NCBI GenBank assembly: GCA_032173965.1
Contig: JAVUNC010000005.1
Location: 3,286,001 to 3,350,000, forward strand
From: Sitta carolinensis
Taxonomy: Eukaryota; Chordata; Aves; Passeriformes; Sittidae
Length of the DNA: 64,000 nt
Direction: 5' to 3'
The notes beneath the pieces are model-generated. The model saw only the letters and a program-made list of their open reading frames with translations, did not search any database and was not told the DNA's origin. Below, one piece after another: positions 12,379-23,175 of the stretch; the first letter of the stretch is position 1, and every line of letters starts with the position of its first letter. A program made the translations under genes and the position numbers.

Positions 12379-13429
12379 TGTTTTAAGTTTTTTTTTGTAC
12401 CAGTATCCTGGTATTTTTTTTTCCTCCTTTATACCTAGGGAAAGTGGAATTACCTGGACTGGAGTCATCATTTGGGCTGGTCCTTTAATATTTTAGGTAG
12501 TCAGGTGAAGTCTATCTCTGTCCTCAGTTGTACCAGTGTAATTGGTTTTGGTGCGACACTAAGGCTGGAATTGATCCAGGAAGTTATGTCTGAATTATAC
12601 CTACCAGTGAGCAACATTTGTGTTCAGACTGTCTTCACAGTGAGTATCCAGTGGCAATATTCCTGGTTTTGAGAAAAGACTTTCATTTAGGCTCCTCTGA
12701 TCCCCAGAACCTGCATCAGTGGGAGCCGGGCAGTGACTCACTGGGACACTGAAAAAACCTGAGGTTTCCTTCCTCTTGCAACAAATTTCTGACTGCTCTT
12801 GCTGCATTACCAGCACCATTTTATATATTTCTCTGCCATCTAGGCTTGTTGTTTCTTAGACCAGGCTAAATGTCCAGCTGGAGATGTGACTTTTACAACT
12901 CTATCTGATCAAGAATGTCTCCTCAGGCTTAAGGTTTTCCCAGTCTACAAATACAAGATTTACTTACCAGTAGTTGTCTAGAACTTCTCAACAGTAAGTA
13001 GAGAGAAAAAGGCACTTCCAAAATTTTAATCTTATACATGTTTTAGGCAGCCTTTTTAGGATGCCATCCACATCCCTGAAAGGCCTGCTTCTTTTCATGG
13101 AGTAGCTCTGTTGAAGATGTGGGCTTTGCCAATATCTGGAAAAGAGAGAAGTCCCAACCAGAACTGACCACATGCAAAGCAAGGATGACTTTGCTGGCCT
13201 TTGACCTTCCCACTGAAGATTTTCTGGTTAGTTTGGAAGTGACAATGCGATATTTGACTGCAAGGGATTTTCCAAGGAATACAGTGGGTAGGTTAGGAGA
13301 GAGACTCCTAATGCTCCTCTTCTAAAAGCTTCCCTCCAAAATGACATCCCAGTAAAACCTCTGAGACCCAAACCTTTTCAGATCCATGCATTTTTGTTTT
13401 TATGTCAAAACTGTGCTCAGTGCTGCAGT
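7263..13429. other. Intergenic DNA, no gene recognised
   Basis: About 6.2 kb without a convincing gene. It includes a poly-T run (about 8538-8549), a TG-rich degenerate stretch (about 8650-8755), a small duplication of TGGTGGCTTGTT near 9545-9580, and the long T-rich tract at 12294-12376. Open frames up to ~120 aa (such as 9881-10246 on the minus strand) have no recognisable domain and are taken as chance. Confidence 0.7.
12294..12376. repeat. Long poly-T / T-rich tract
   Basis: About 80 nt are almost entirely T with scattered G and two A, including a pure T run of more than 30. It resembles neither a CR1 tail nor a retrocopy tail; no gene-like sequence is seen in antisense next to it. It is low complexity. 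Confidence 0.9.
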
Positions 13430-13800
13430 GATTCTTCTTTATGTTTATTACGATCAACTAATTTGCATTAATCAGGTTTTCTTTTTGGTATCAAAAGGGC
13501 TCCTGGCAGCAGCAGCAATAATTATAGACACAAATAATTTTAATATTTATCTTATCTAACATCTGAGCATGCATTTGGAGGGCACCCAGACACAGCAATG
13601 ATGTTAAAGGAGCTTGAAATGCCATTGTATAGGTAAATAAACAAACACATAAATACTTTGATTCTCAGCTACATAAAAATAATTCTTCACACATCTTGAG
13701 GGGGTGTTATTTCATGGTAAAGCATCGTTAAAGCTCTAAAATCAAGTCAGGACTACTGAGACTTATTTTAATTTGTACATTTAACCTGTTGCAATATTAC
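13430..13800. promoter_or_regulatory. Candidate enhancer with a double GATA site
   Basis: This AT-rich, non-repetitive block carries ATTTGCAT followed by TAAT (about 13462-13473), several AATTAT/ATAATT words and, at 13547-13557, two TTATCT words overlapping by one base, which is a direct pair of AGATAA GATA sites on the minus strand. A paired GATA site 9.5 kb downstream of GATA3 suggests autoregulation or cross-regulation by GATA factors. This is motif-based inference only. Confidence 0.35.
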
Positions 13801-15413
13801 AGTCATGTAGACATAAATCTATGAAATGGCCCTTAAAAATTATATTTGTTTTTCCTTGCCCACATTAACTTTGACTTTATCTTGGATGGTGGCAGAGAGT
13901 TTAAGGCTCCAATGCCTAATTCTGTAAACTATTAGGTTCTCATCTTTTTGTACATCTTTCTGAAAAATGGAGCTAATTAACCTCATGTCATCAAACATTG
14001 TGAAAGCATTTGAGATGCAAAGTATTGTATCTCCTTCATTATGCAAGAATAACAATGCACTTCTGAGGGTGAGGTTAAAAGCTTCAAAGCTAAAAGAAAA
14101 GAGTAAAGTCACTTCCATAATAGTACCAAGCCCATCCAACTCCAATGAGTGACCTCAGAAATGCCAAAAGCCCCTTTACAATAAACCTACTATTGCAGTA
14201 CTTTGCATGGCAGGAGAAAGATGATGTCTGTCTGAGATTTATTGTTTTCTGAGACTAAAATCCTGATAGATCTTCTAAATCTGCAACCATGCCAATACAC
14301 AAATCATGGTTGTGCAAAAAAATCAGTGTCTGTTTCATTTGTTAATCTTAAAAAAGTTAGATATTAATAACATGAAAAATAATTTTGGCTACTAAAGGGT
14401 GTTAGATTGTGGCACTGCTTTGGGTTCTTCTCACAGGAGCTAAGTTCTTGGTGAGTCAAATAAGTTTTTATTCTCCTTGAAGCTGTGTTTTGTTTTCAAG
14501 TTAGTTTTACTAAAAATATAACATGTGAAGGGGATGGAGACTCATTTCAAAACTGAGCTTGAAGGTGACAGAGAAAAGTGTAGGGGAAATGAATCCCCAA
14601 ATACATAATTTCTATATTTTCAAAATATTTCTCTTTCAGAAATGTATTTGCTTTTATGCTTAAAAAGCAAAAACCTTTGATATTTCATTTTGTAAAAGTG
14701 CTTTGCATAAAAAATGGACTTTAAAAAAATAACCAACCAAACAAAAAACCAAAACAATATATTAATAAGGCAAATTAATGTGAAAATTTTAGGGTCATGT
14801 TGAACAAAATATTTTGCCTTAACCTATAATGCATTTAAAAGTAATTCAGCACAAAATGAAAAATTAATGTTAGCCATCTTTAATTTTTTGTATTCTGTTT
14901 CTAAATGAAATCCCTCTAACAGGGGGGACATTTCTAGCAAAGGGTCATTTTTTCCACAGTTAGGTTATTCTTGGACTTAATCTCCTCTTTTTGTGATCAA
15001 TAATCAACTTAGGCCAACACAGCCATTCAGAAATCCCATCATTAACAGGGATTGTGACATTGGGACATTTAATGCTCTTTTTTAGGCACCCTATAAAGAT
15101 ATCCAGAGAAAGAAGAGCTTTATTTGATCTGTGACTGACATATTGAATGTACCCACAAATGAGATCATACATTTCTGTCTAGGTAGAACCATGGACAATG
15201 ATGGCTCCACATAAAAAGAGCATGTGCATACATGAGCAGAGTGAGGAGCTGGACTCCTTGGTTGGCCATAAAAATCTAAAGGCTTTAAACTATGCAGTTA
15301 TCAATTCAGCTGTCAAATAATTGTACCTCTTCACACTAGGAATTTGACATGAAGATTTCTAAGGCCATCTTGCCAGAAGAGTACTAAGATGTAGAGGACA
15401 CGAGAATTTGCTG
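13801..15413. other. Intergenic DNA, no gene recognised
   Basis: AT-rich single-copy-looking DNA of 1.6 kb with short poly-A runs near 14317 and 14722. No gene, RNA or clear mobile element is seen. Confidence 0.7.
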
Positions 15414-15678
15414 TCCCCTTCCCTTCCCTTCCCTTCCCTTCCCTTCCCTTCCCTTCCCTTCCCTTCCCTTCCCTTCCCTTCCCTTCCCTTCCCTTCCCTT
15501 CCCTTCCCTTCCCTTCCCTTCCCTTCCCTTCCCTTCCCTTCCCTTCCCTTCCCTTCCCTTCCCTTCCCTTCCCTTCCCTTCCCTTCCCTTCCCTTCCCTT
15601 CCCTTCCTCCCTTCCCTTCCCTTCCCTTCCCTTCCCTTCCCTTCCCTTCCCTTCCCTTCCCTTCCCTTCCCTTCTCCC
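15414..15678. repeat. (TTCCC)n / (GGGAA)n pentanucleotide array
   Basis: A pure-pyrimidine stretch of 265 nt on the + strand consists of about 52 TTCCC units, with one register break at 15606-15608. The minus strand is therefore dozens of GGG runs spaced by AA. The long translations in all frames (repeating EGKGR or PFPSL) follow from a stop-free 5-mer and are not genes. Confidence 0.98.
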
Positions 15679-17596
15679 ACTGTCTTTTCAAGACAAGTTA
15701 ACTGTCCCAACACAGAGGTTGCAGGGACAGAAGTAAGTTCCTTTCAAGGCAAGGCATTTGTCTCAAAACAGTTTCAGAAACCTCATCCTGAAGGGTAGGA
15801 ATCTTGCCAGGTTCATGGAATGTGCGTGGCTTTACTGCTTTAGGACAGACTTTTGGAAGGTTGCTAAAATATTGTGATACAAACAGATTCTTCCAAGACA
15901 ACAGGTACTGGTGGGGAAAGAGAGGTCAGCCTACACAAGCCAAAGCTGTGTATTTTCACAAGTCCTTCAGCTGCTTCCCCATAATCCAGGAACGTAGGGT
16001 GTAAATCCCAATCTAATATCTTGGTTATGTTTGTTCTACTACTAATAATAGCTCCACCTACTTGACATGGGACATAACTCACTGACATTTGTAAGGCCAT
16101 CGGGGTCTTATGAGTAAAAGACAGTGAATCAAATATTCTGTAAGATAAACAGTGCTGACATTTCTAACTTTTGCTAACAGGGGTCTTGCCAGCCTGGAAA
16201 CAGGGATTTCCTGACAAGAGGAACCCGGAAGAGAGTCCACAAAATTTTTCACACTTTGTCTTTTATCTCCCATTTCTAAAAAGACTAGTAAAAAAAAATA
16301 AATCCCTGGGGAACATAGGCGGGCTGTGCACAAAGTATGATTTAAAAGGGGAACTACCCATCAGGTCAAGAGAAATGGTTAAGTGCAGCAGCACTCAGTT
16401 ACCTCTGTGTGACCTTCCTTGCAAACATGGATGGGAGCCTTTCAGCAGTGCTGCAGATGTTGGATGACTCTGCTTGTGCTGTTGAAAGACAGGGGTGATA
16501 AATAGCATTTGAGCCACGTTTCTCCTCTCCTTCAGGCAGAATTTGAGAATCTCAGGTATACAGCCTTGGGAGAGTGATTCACGAGGTACCACTCGCACCG
16601 GCTTCCTCCGAGGGAGAAAGCTGACACTTCCAGGACACTGACCTCAAGCCCGTGTGCATTTTATGTGTTTCAGCACCCTCAGGAAAGCCACAATTAGACG
16701 TTGCCTCCCTGTATTTAACACTCAGAGATGAGCAAACAACACGGCTGGGGAACAAATGCTTGAAAAACAAAAATCAGAGAGAGAAAAAAAAAAAGAACTT
16801 AACCAACTCTGACACCACTTGGGTGGATTTGAGCTTGTTTGGAAGTGAACTGAATACCTTTTTGCACCTCCCCACATGATCACCTTGCAGAAAAACAACA
16901 ACTCAGCCAAAAAAAAAAAAAAAAAAAAAAAAAAGACAAACCCACACAGATTTTGCACTTTGTAGAGGCAAATCTGCCTTTGTTATACAACTATGTCTGG
17001 CCAGGCTGAGCCTTGCAACCGCTCCTCGTGCCTTCCCCTCCCGTGCAGCACATGAGCTTGAGAGGCTGGCAGCTGAGTGTAGGCAGGATCTCAGATATCA
17101 TGGCAATATAAATAAATAGAGAACGATGAGATAAAATATACGGGCAGATGGAGGTGCTGATAGTGAGATAGGCTGATAGGGTGGTCAGGGTTACTGTGCT
17201 TTAGCACATGCATAAATACGTGGGTTGTACCCCTTACCCCGAGGGCAAAATATCCAGCATCCAACATGACACACACGTGGCCGTTCAGCCAAAAGTACTC
17301 CAAGCCTTTAGGAAGAATAAACCTTACCTTGTAAGGAGCACTCAGAGTAACAGCATTTTGTAATAAAGAAAAAACCCAAAAATTAATGGCATATATTCAG
17401 AAGTGGGACAGGCACGATTTGACCCCAAGGTGTCAAGAAAAAGATAAAACCCCCGAACACTCCAATATTTCCTGTACCCATCGCCACTTTTTTAGGTGGG
17501 AAAATACCCAGTTTCTAAGCTGAGAGATGGTTCTATTATAAGAAATGGCCAAATGGCCATTGGACAAGTGACTTTTTCGTTACATTTCCAAACATT
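15679..17596. other. Intergenic DNA, no gene recognised
   Basis: About 1.9 kb with no gene. It contains a 26-nt poly-A run at 16909-16934 and a shorter A-rich run near 16782-16793. A few CpGs cluster near 16578-16612 but are too few to call an island. Confidence 0.7.
16909..16934. repeat. Poly-A run (26 nt)
   Basis: Twenty-six consecutive A residues on the + strand. The sequence upstream has no AATAAA and no recognisable coding match, so there is no support for a processed pseudogene tail. Confidence 0.9.
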
Positions 17597-18038
17597 CATA
17601 GATTGGTTTGGGCTGGAAAGGTCCTTAAAGATCATCTTGTTCCTGTCTCCCTGCCATGGACAAGGACACTTTCCACTAAACCAAATTGTTCCAAGCCCTG
17701 TCCAACCTGGCCTTGGACACTTCCAGGGATAGGGCTGCTACAACATTTCTGGGCAGCCCTTGACAGAGTCTCATCGTCCTCACAGTAAAAAATTTCTTCC
17801 TACTAATATCTAATGCCCTCTGTCAATTTAAAGCCATTCCCCCTTGTCCTGTCACTCCATGCCCTTATAAACAGCTCCTCTTCAGCTCTTATAGCCCCTT
17901 CAGGTATTAAAAGGCTCCAATAAGGTCATCCTGGAGCCTCCTCTTCTCCAGTCTGAGCAAATTGTCTAAATCTTTCCTTATAGGAGAGGAGTTTCATCCC
18001 TCTAATCATCTTTGTGACCTTGTGTGGCCCTCACTGCT
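17597..18038 (-). mobile_element. CR1 non-LTR retrotransposon, 5'-truncated copy
   Basis: The + strand is the reverse complement of a CR1 3' end: GATTGGTTTGGGCTGGAAAG, then the CCTGCCATGGACAAGGACAC block, the TCCAACCTGGCCTTGGACAC block, and further on the CR1 body words GTCCTGTCACTCCATGCCC and CTCTAATCATCTTTGTGACC. About 440 bp are retained. The open frame spanning it is interrupted. It is clearly inactive and lacks the catalytic part of the reverse transcriptase. Confidence 0.93.
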
Positions 18039-19669
18039 ATGAGAACCACCAGAGAAAACGTGAGGGGCGTGGGCTGTAGCCTTCTCTTGACACTTGACCA
18101 GCTTTTCAGGGTGCAGATGTTATTGTAAACCTGTACAAGCTCAGTGGTGAACTTGAATTCCTGCCTGAATTCCTTCACCATGCTGTCTGTGAGCCCCTTC
18201 CCAAGGATAAAGCACACTCTGGTTCTGCTCTGGTTTGATACAGAGACTGTCACTTGCTGGGTATTTTTGGCAAAGCACTGGTGATGATGTGGAACACTGA
18301 CTTGTTTCATGCTCACTTGCTGAATTCAGCCTTTGGTGACAAGCAATTAGCACTTCGTAATCTATGGAGTGGAGGGCAATATATATGTTTTAATAAACAG
18401 AACATTTTTACCAGGGACTAAACACTGCTTGAATTTGCTGAAGAGATTTGTCACCAAAATAAATAATGGAAGTATTTAAAAATCATGGCACATGGGTATT
18501 TTAGGATAAAATGCTTCCTTTATGAAAAATAACTATTTGAAGCTTTTTGCATTTTTCATTTCCAAATGGCATTTTCCTTGAAGGATTGACCTAATTTATA
18601 TTAAAAGAAAGAGATAAGAAAGAAAACTTTTAAACGACTTCCAAATGATACTCAACATTTCATTTTCAGATGAAAATGTTTTGAGCTGACTCAAACAATT
18701 TTTGTTGTTGTTTGTTTCATTAAAACCAAATGAAAACCTTCAAACTTCCCGTTTTGCTTTGCTTTGACTCTTGTAATTTTTTCCTCTGCATTTATTATGC
18801 TTGGCCCTGTTGCTGGAAAATGCAGTAATTCTCTGAAGTGAATCACCACTGGTGACCTCTTTGAAAATAGTTTTGGTGATACACCTCAAATATCTCCAAT
18901 CTTTCACATCTTTCCTCGGGTCTGAGCATTTGTTAATTAAACATTGTCATACAGTGCCAAGGGAAGAAAGCTATTACCATAAAATGAATGCAGGATTTTA
19001 TGTGACCCCATTGGAGATATCAGGACTGTAATTTTTTCCAAGAAAAGAGTAAAACTGAAATTCTTGGAGTGTTTCCTCCTCAAACCACAATAGGTGATTC
19101 TGCGTCACTCTTGGGATTGTCTGTCCATGTAAAGCGGTCAAGAATGCAGCCACAAGTAACAATAGCTAAGAAATTATGATTTTTTTTCCTGTGGATAAAT
19201 GACACTCTCCAAGCCACAATGTTGCCTTGTCTGGGACATTTCACAGAGGATAATCAGGCACTGGTGCAAAAATAAAGAAAAAAAAAAAACCCAACCCAAC
19301 TGAACTTTCTGTGGATGTGCAATGCAAACAAAACCACAGCTTCGCCTTCCCCACCCTTGCACCAAAATTATGTTGAGGTTTTGGAAAGTATATTCATATT
19401 TTCATTTTCACTCCTCCAAGGCAGGACAAGAAGCAGGATGTGCTGAAATACCTAAAGGGCTGCCTGGTCTGGGTAGGTTTCCAGCACGTTTTTGCAGGGC
19501 TCAGGATGGCTCCTGCTCGTGAGTGGGATTGGAGGTGGGGTCTTTCCCGTGAGCCTAAACCTTCCCCCACTGTCCTGGGTGTAGAGATTGAATCTTTGCT
19601 GTGGGTGACTGAGAATGGGTCTGGCTTATGGGTGCAAAGAGGGCAAAATAAAATCTTCATTCCTAAACT
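18039..19669. other. Intergenic DNA, no gene recognised
   Basis: AT-rich DNA with no recognisable gene. A TTAATTAAAC word lies near 18935, and a poly-A run of 14 is near 19278-19291. Confidence 0.65.
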
Positions 19670-19905
19670 AGGATCGCAAAATCGTAGAAGATCCTGAGTT
19701 GGAAGGGACCCACAAGAATCATCAAATCCAACTCCTGGCCTTGCCCAGGACTGCCCCAAGAACCCCACCATGTGTTTGGGAGCTTTTTCCAACAACTGCT
19801 TGGGCTCTGGCAGCCTTGGGCTCTGGCAGCCTTGGGCCTGTGACCACTTCCCTGGGGAGACTGGTTTTGCCCAACCACCCTCTGGGTGAAGAACTAATGT
19901 TGGTT
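19670..19905 (-). mobile_element. CR1 3' fragment
   Basis: The + strand begins with a decayed terminal repeat (ATCGCAAAATCGTAGAAG), then CTGAGTTGGAAGGGACCCAC, AATCATCAAATCCAACTCC, and on to TGACCACTTCCCTGGGGAG and CCAACCACCCTCTGGGTGAA, which is the antisense of the CR1 ORF2 end and 3' UTR. A short CTCTGGCAGCCTTGGG unit is duplicated at about 19785-19820. The 203-aa minus-strand frame over this copy is partly CR1 and not a gene. Confidence 0.92.
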
Positions 19906-20837
19906 CAGCCTTGGCCAAATTTTTATTGAGGCTGCAAAAATTTCTATTCTCACTGAAATCAAGGTAAATTTTACACCAAACTAAAACAAAGCAGAGGTGA
20001 GCCAACGGATAGGGACCAACAGCAGAAAAGTCAGGAAGAATAAACCAAGATTATTTAATAGGAGAGTTACAGTCTTTTATTTGCATTGTTTCTTTTCCCC
20101 AGCTCCAAGCTTTGCATAAAGCTGTCTTTGTTAAAACATTGTGTTAGGCTACGGTCTCAGATTGATACAAAGGCCTTAATGTTGAGGTTTAATGCAGCAC
20201 AAAAACAAGGTATAGTTGCTTTAAATGAAAATCAAGGGTAGGCAGCCTCCTGAGAGCCTCAAAGTTTAAACAAATTACAAGAAGTATTTCTCAAGTGAAA
20301 TTGGAAAGGGTGCTCTGTGATGCAGAAGAGTGGCCATGAGTCCTCTGTGTTCACACCATCCTGGGTATTGTAAGAAGCTTTCTTGTGAAACTGTTTGCCA
20401 AACCAGAAGTCCTAAATTGAAATGTGTTGACAGAAGGAATCTTACTACTTATTTATAATTTGAATACTTCTTGAGGCAGGTTATGAGATGATGTGGGTAA
20501 GCCATGATCCACCCTTCTTCCTTCCTCCCTGTGTCCTGGTGCTCATTCCAGCACTGGCCAGGGCTCTCAGGGTGTTTGGCATTTTTGGTGCTGATGCTGA
20601 GCATCATCCCTTCACCCTGTGTTTCAGAGGGGAGAGAGGGTGCTGGGAACTTGGCAGGATCAGGCCCTTCACCTCGTGCAATCTATGACCCGAGGGAGCC
20701 CACACACGGATTTGTTCTGTAACACATAACAAACAACCTCGTTTTACTTAGAGGGAGGGAGATGAGCACTTTGAGCAAATGATGCATTAAATCAGAGCTG
20801 CCAACTGCACCTTGATGTGAGTGCTTTATGCCAAGAT

Positions 20838-20990
20838 CTGTCTATCTATCTATATAATCTTTTATATTCCCAGCTCTTCCTGCTCATCTATCTATCCATC
20901 TCTCTCACTCCCTCCCTGTATGTATTTTTCTTATTTCAATCTCTTTCTGTCTATCTGTCAGTTAATCTATCTACTTATTTTGATGTCTGT
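20838..20990. repeat. Degenerate (CTAT)n / pyrimidine-rich microsatellite
   Basis: TCTATCTATCTAT and related CTAT, CTGT and CCAT words recur over about 150 bp with interruptions. It looks like an old, decayed tetranucleotide repeat. Confidence 0.75.
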
Positions 20991-21361
20991 CATCAGAATA
21001 ACATCTGTTAGGGTGTTTTAACTGTGCTGGCAAAGGACATATTACAATTCCCTTGACACAATTACAGTTGCATGGAAGTCAGGCCCCAGTTTACCTTGAC
21101 TGAAATCAAGTGAAAACAGCAGTTGAGCAGCAGGTTTTATTGCCCAGTGATCAGAGTCTTGAGATGAAGTATAGGGCTAGGATCTAGCCCATGGGCTGCT
21201 GTGGGATCATCTCCTTGTAAACCCTCTTTTGCCCTCATAAAGCTTTTCTTAATTTCTTTTTTCTCATTTCTACACTCTCCAGGCCTTCTGTCAGCACCAT
21301 AAAGAGATTTCCATATTTTTGTCTGGAAAACTGGCCCATGGGCACTTTGGCAAATATATAT

Positions 21362-21454
21362 ATGACACTTAGGGTGGGACATGGTTTTGTGGGAATGGCA
21401 GTCATTGGACTTGATGATTGTAAAGGTGTTTTCCAACCTATATCATTCTATGAT
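21362..21454 (+). mobile_element. CR1 3' tail fragment
   Basis: Sense-orientation CR1 terminus: GGGACATGGTTTTGTGGGAA, CATTGGACTTGATGATTGTA, AAGGTGTTTTCCAACCTATA and a single terminal ATTCTATGAT. Only the last ~90 bp of the element are present. Confidence 0.85.
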
Positions 21455-22954
21455 CCCTAGATGCTACTGAAAGGAAACGACATGTTGTTTTCCCCCTACT
21501 CTGCTCTCACATGTGAAGAGTACCGTCTATTTCTCTTTCTCTTTAAGGGCATCAGGCGTGGAGCTGGCATTTTGCATTTGCACTTGAGTGTGGGTAACTG
21601 GTTGTATTCTCTCATCTCCAATTACCAAATTTTTTATTCTTTGTTTATGTTTTGCTTTCTGTCATCTGAAAGCAAATGAATCTGACCCTTTCTTTTCTCC
21701 CCCCATCTCCTGTCTCTTTGTTGTCCCCATGTTTTACTCTCTGTATGTGGTAAAACATATGCTTAGCTTACTTGGATTGTGTTCCCATGTATTAATTTCT
21801 ACAGCCTGCAGCGAGCCATGAAAACCCATCTGAGCAGGGAAATAACAGTAGCTGTGCATTGGCTGGTAAAGGCAGAGGAAGAGTTTCAATGTACACAAGG
21901 AAATCGAACCTCTGATTTGCATAAGACTAGACTGTGCTAATTTGTTGAGTGAATAGATAGATGAGGAACAAAAACATGCCTTAAAGCGTGCATGGATAGT
22001 TACTGCAGAAACCAGTACCCAAAATGAGTCAGATCCAAAAGGGAAGCTGTCAGAACCCACTGCCTGCTGCTGCTGGAGCTGGTCTTGATCAAAGGGTGAA
22101 TAAAAAGCAAATATTCATCTGCTCCATGAAACCACAGTCCTTGGGTTTGAAAGGCATCAGGGAGCCACCAGGCATGAAAGGATGCTCCAGAACTGGAGGT
22201 ATACCCAGGGATGTGTGTGGGATTATTCTAAGTTCCTGCAAAACCTAGGATCATTCTTTTTTTCAGCGTTTGCAATCCCTATAAATCTCACCAGAGTTTG
22301 TCAGAGAAGTATTGCTAGAGAAGCACAGAGTGAGGCAGATGGGAACATGATCTCATTTCCTTTCCTTTCCCATTGAAGTGCTTGCCACTCTTGCAGACAA
22401 AACTTAAATTTCTCGAGGGAAATGAAATCAATGGAAGTCTCTGGGACTTTTCCTCTTTGTTACCTATGAAAGAGACAGACTTTAGGTCTATACTCAAGAA
22501 ACATGATCACATTCAACAGTGGACAGAGACAGACTTGATATTAGCCATCACATGAAAGTACACACACTTATGAGATATAGATGTGTGTGTAAGAGTGCAC
22601 TTATATCTGTGTGTATAATATATATATAAATCCAGCTGAGGAGGTTTTCCATGTCAAATGAATACCTGGGATCCCCAGGATCAGACAGTTTGATGGAACA
22701 CACTTTTGCTAAGCATTTGCTATTTTCTCCATCAATTTTATTTATTTAACTAACAATAAAGAGTGATCTCGGAGCAAGAAAGAAAATAATCATTTCTGGA
22801 TGTGAAAAAGTTCTAAAATAATAAATGCCAAGAGCTCACTGAGATGAAAGTCCTGAGGTGGTTGTTCTGGAGGAAGAGAAGCTGCTTTGTGGAAGTACAA
22901 TAATATTTTCCTTGCCTTAAGACTATGAAGGCTTTTCTGTTCAAGCTTTCCCCT

Positions 22955-23175
22955 GGAGCTTTCGCAGGATACGGCCGTGTTATTGCACCTTTGATAGCAC
23001 ACAGCCGGGCGATAGCTGCACTAGCAGGTGTGTTAGGGGTTGTAACGAAACTTTACAGTCAGGGCTTGTTTTCAGGAATCCGTTTGATTATGTCTTTAAT
23101 TATGTTTGATTTATGTACGGTGAGGTGGCAAGAGACCGCAGCAGACCCGCAGCAAACCCGTCCCTGCAGATGGGG
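22955..23175. other. CpG-enriched patch of unknown nature
   Basis: About eleven CpG dinucleotides fall within ~215 bp (around 22963, 22972, 22976, 23006, 23010, 23045, 23080, 23117, 23135, 23147 and 23159), while the surrounding kilobases have very few. A plus-strand open frame (22925-23242, 105 codons) crosses it but shows no known domain and no Kozak-like start, so I do not call a gene. It could be a conserved, hypomethylated regulatory element, an orphan CpG spot or a young insertion. Confidence 0.4.

Larger units (their letters stand above)
19906..22954. other. Intergenic DNA with minor repeats
   Basis: No gene is recognised. The 20040-20320 part is AT-rich with ATTTGCAT (about 20079-20086) and AATTACAA words and may be regulatory. 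A degenerate CTAT microsatellite and a CR1 tail are listed separately. A short TG/TA dinucleotide stretch lies at 22580-22630. Confidence 0.65.

Noticed and set aside
15359..15713. Open frames of about 110 codons on both strands (EGKGR / PFPSL repeats)
   Set aside because: They are the translation of a stop-free pentanucleotide microsatellite.
19394..20005. 203-codon minus-strand open frame
   Set aside because: Its middle is an antisense CR1 3' end and the remainder has no recognisable protein feature.
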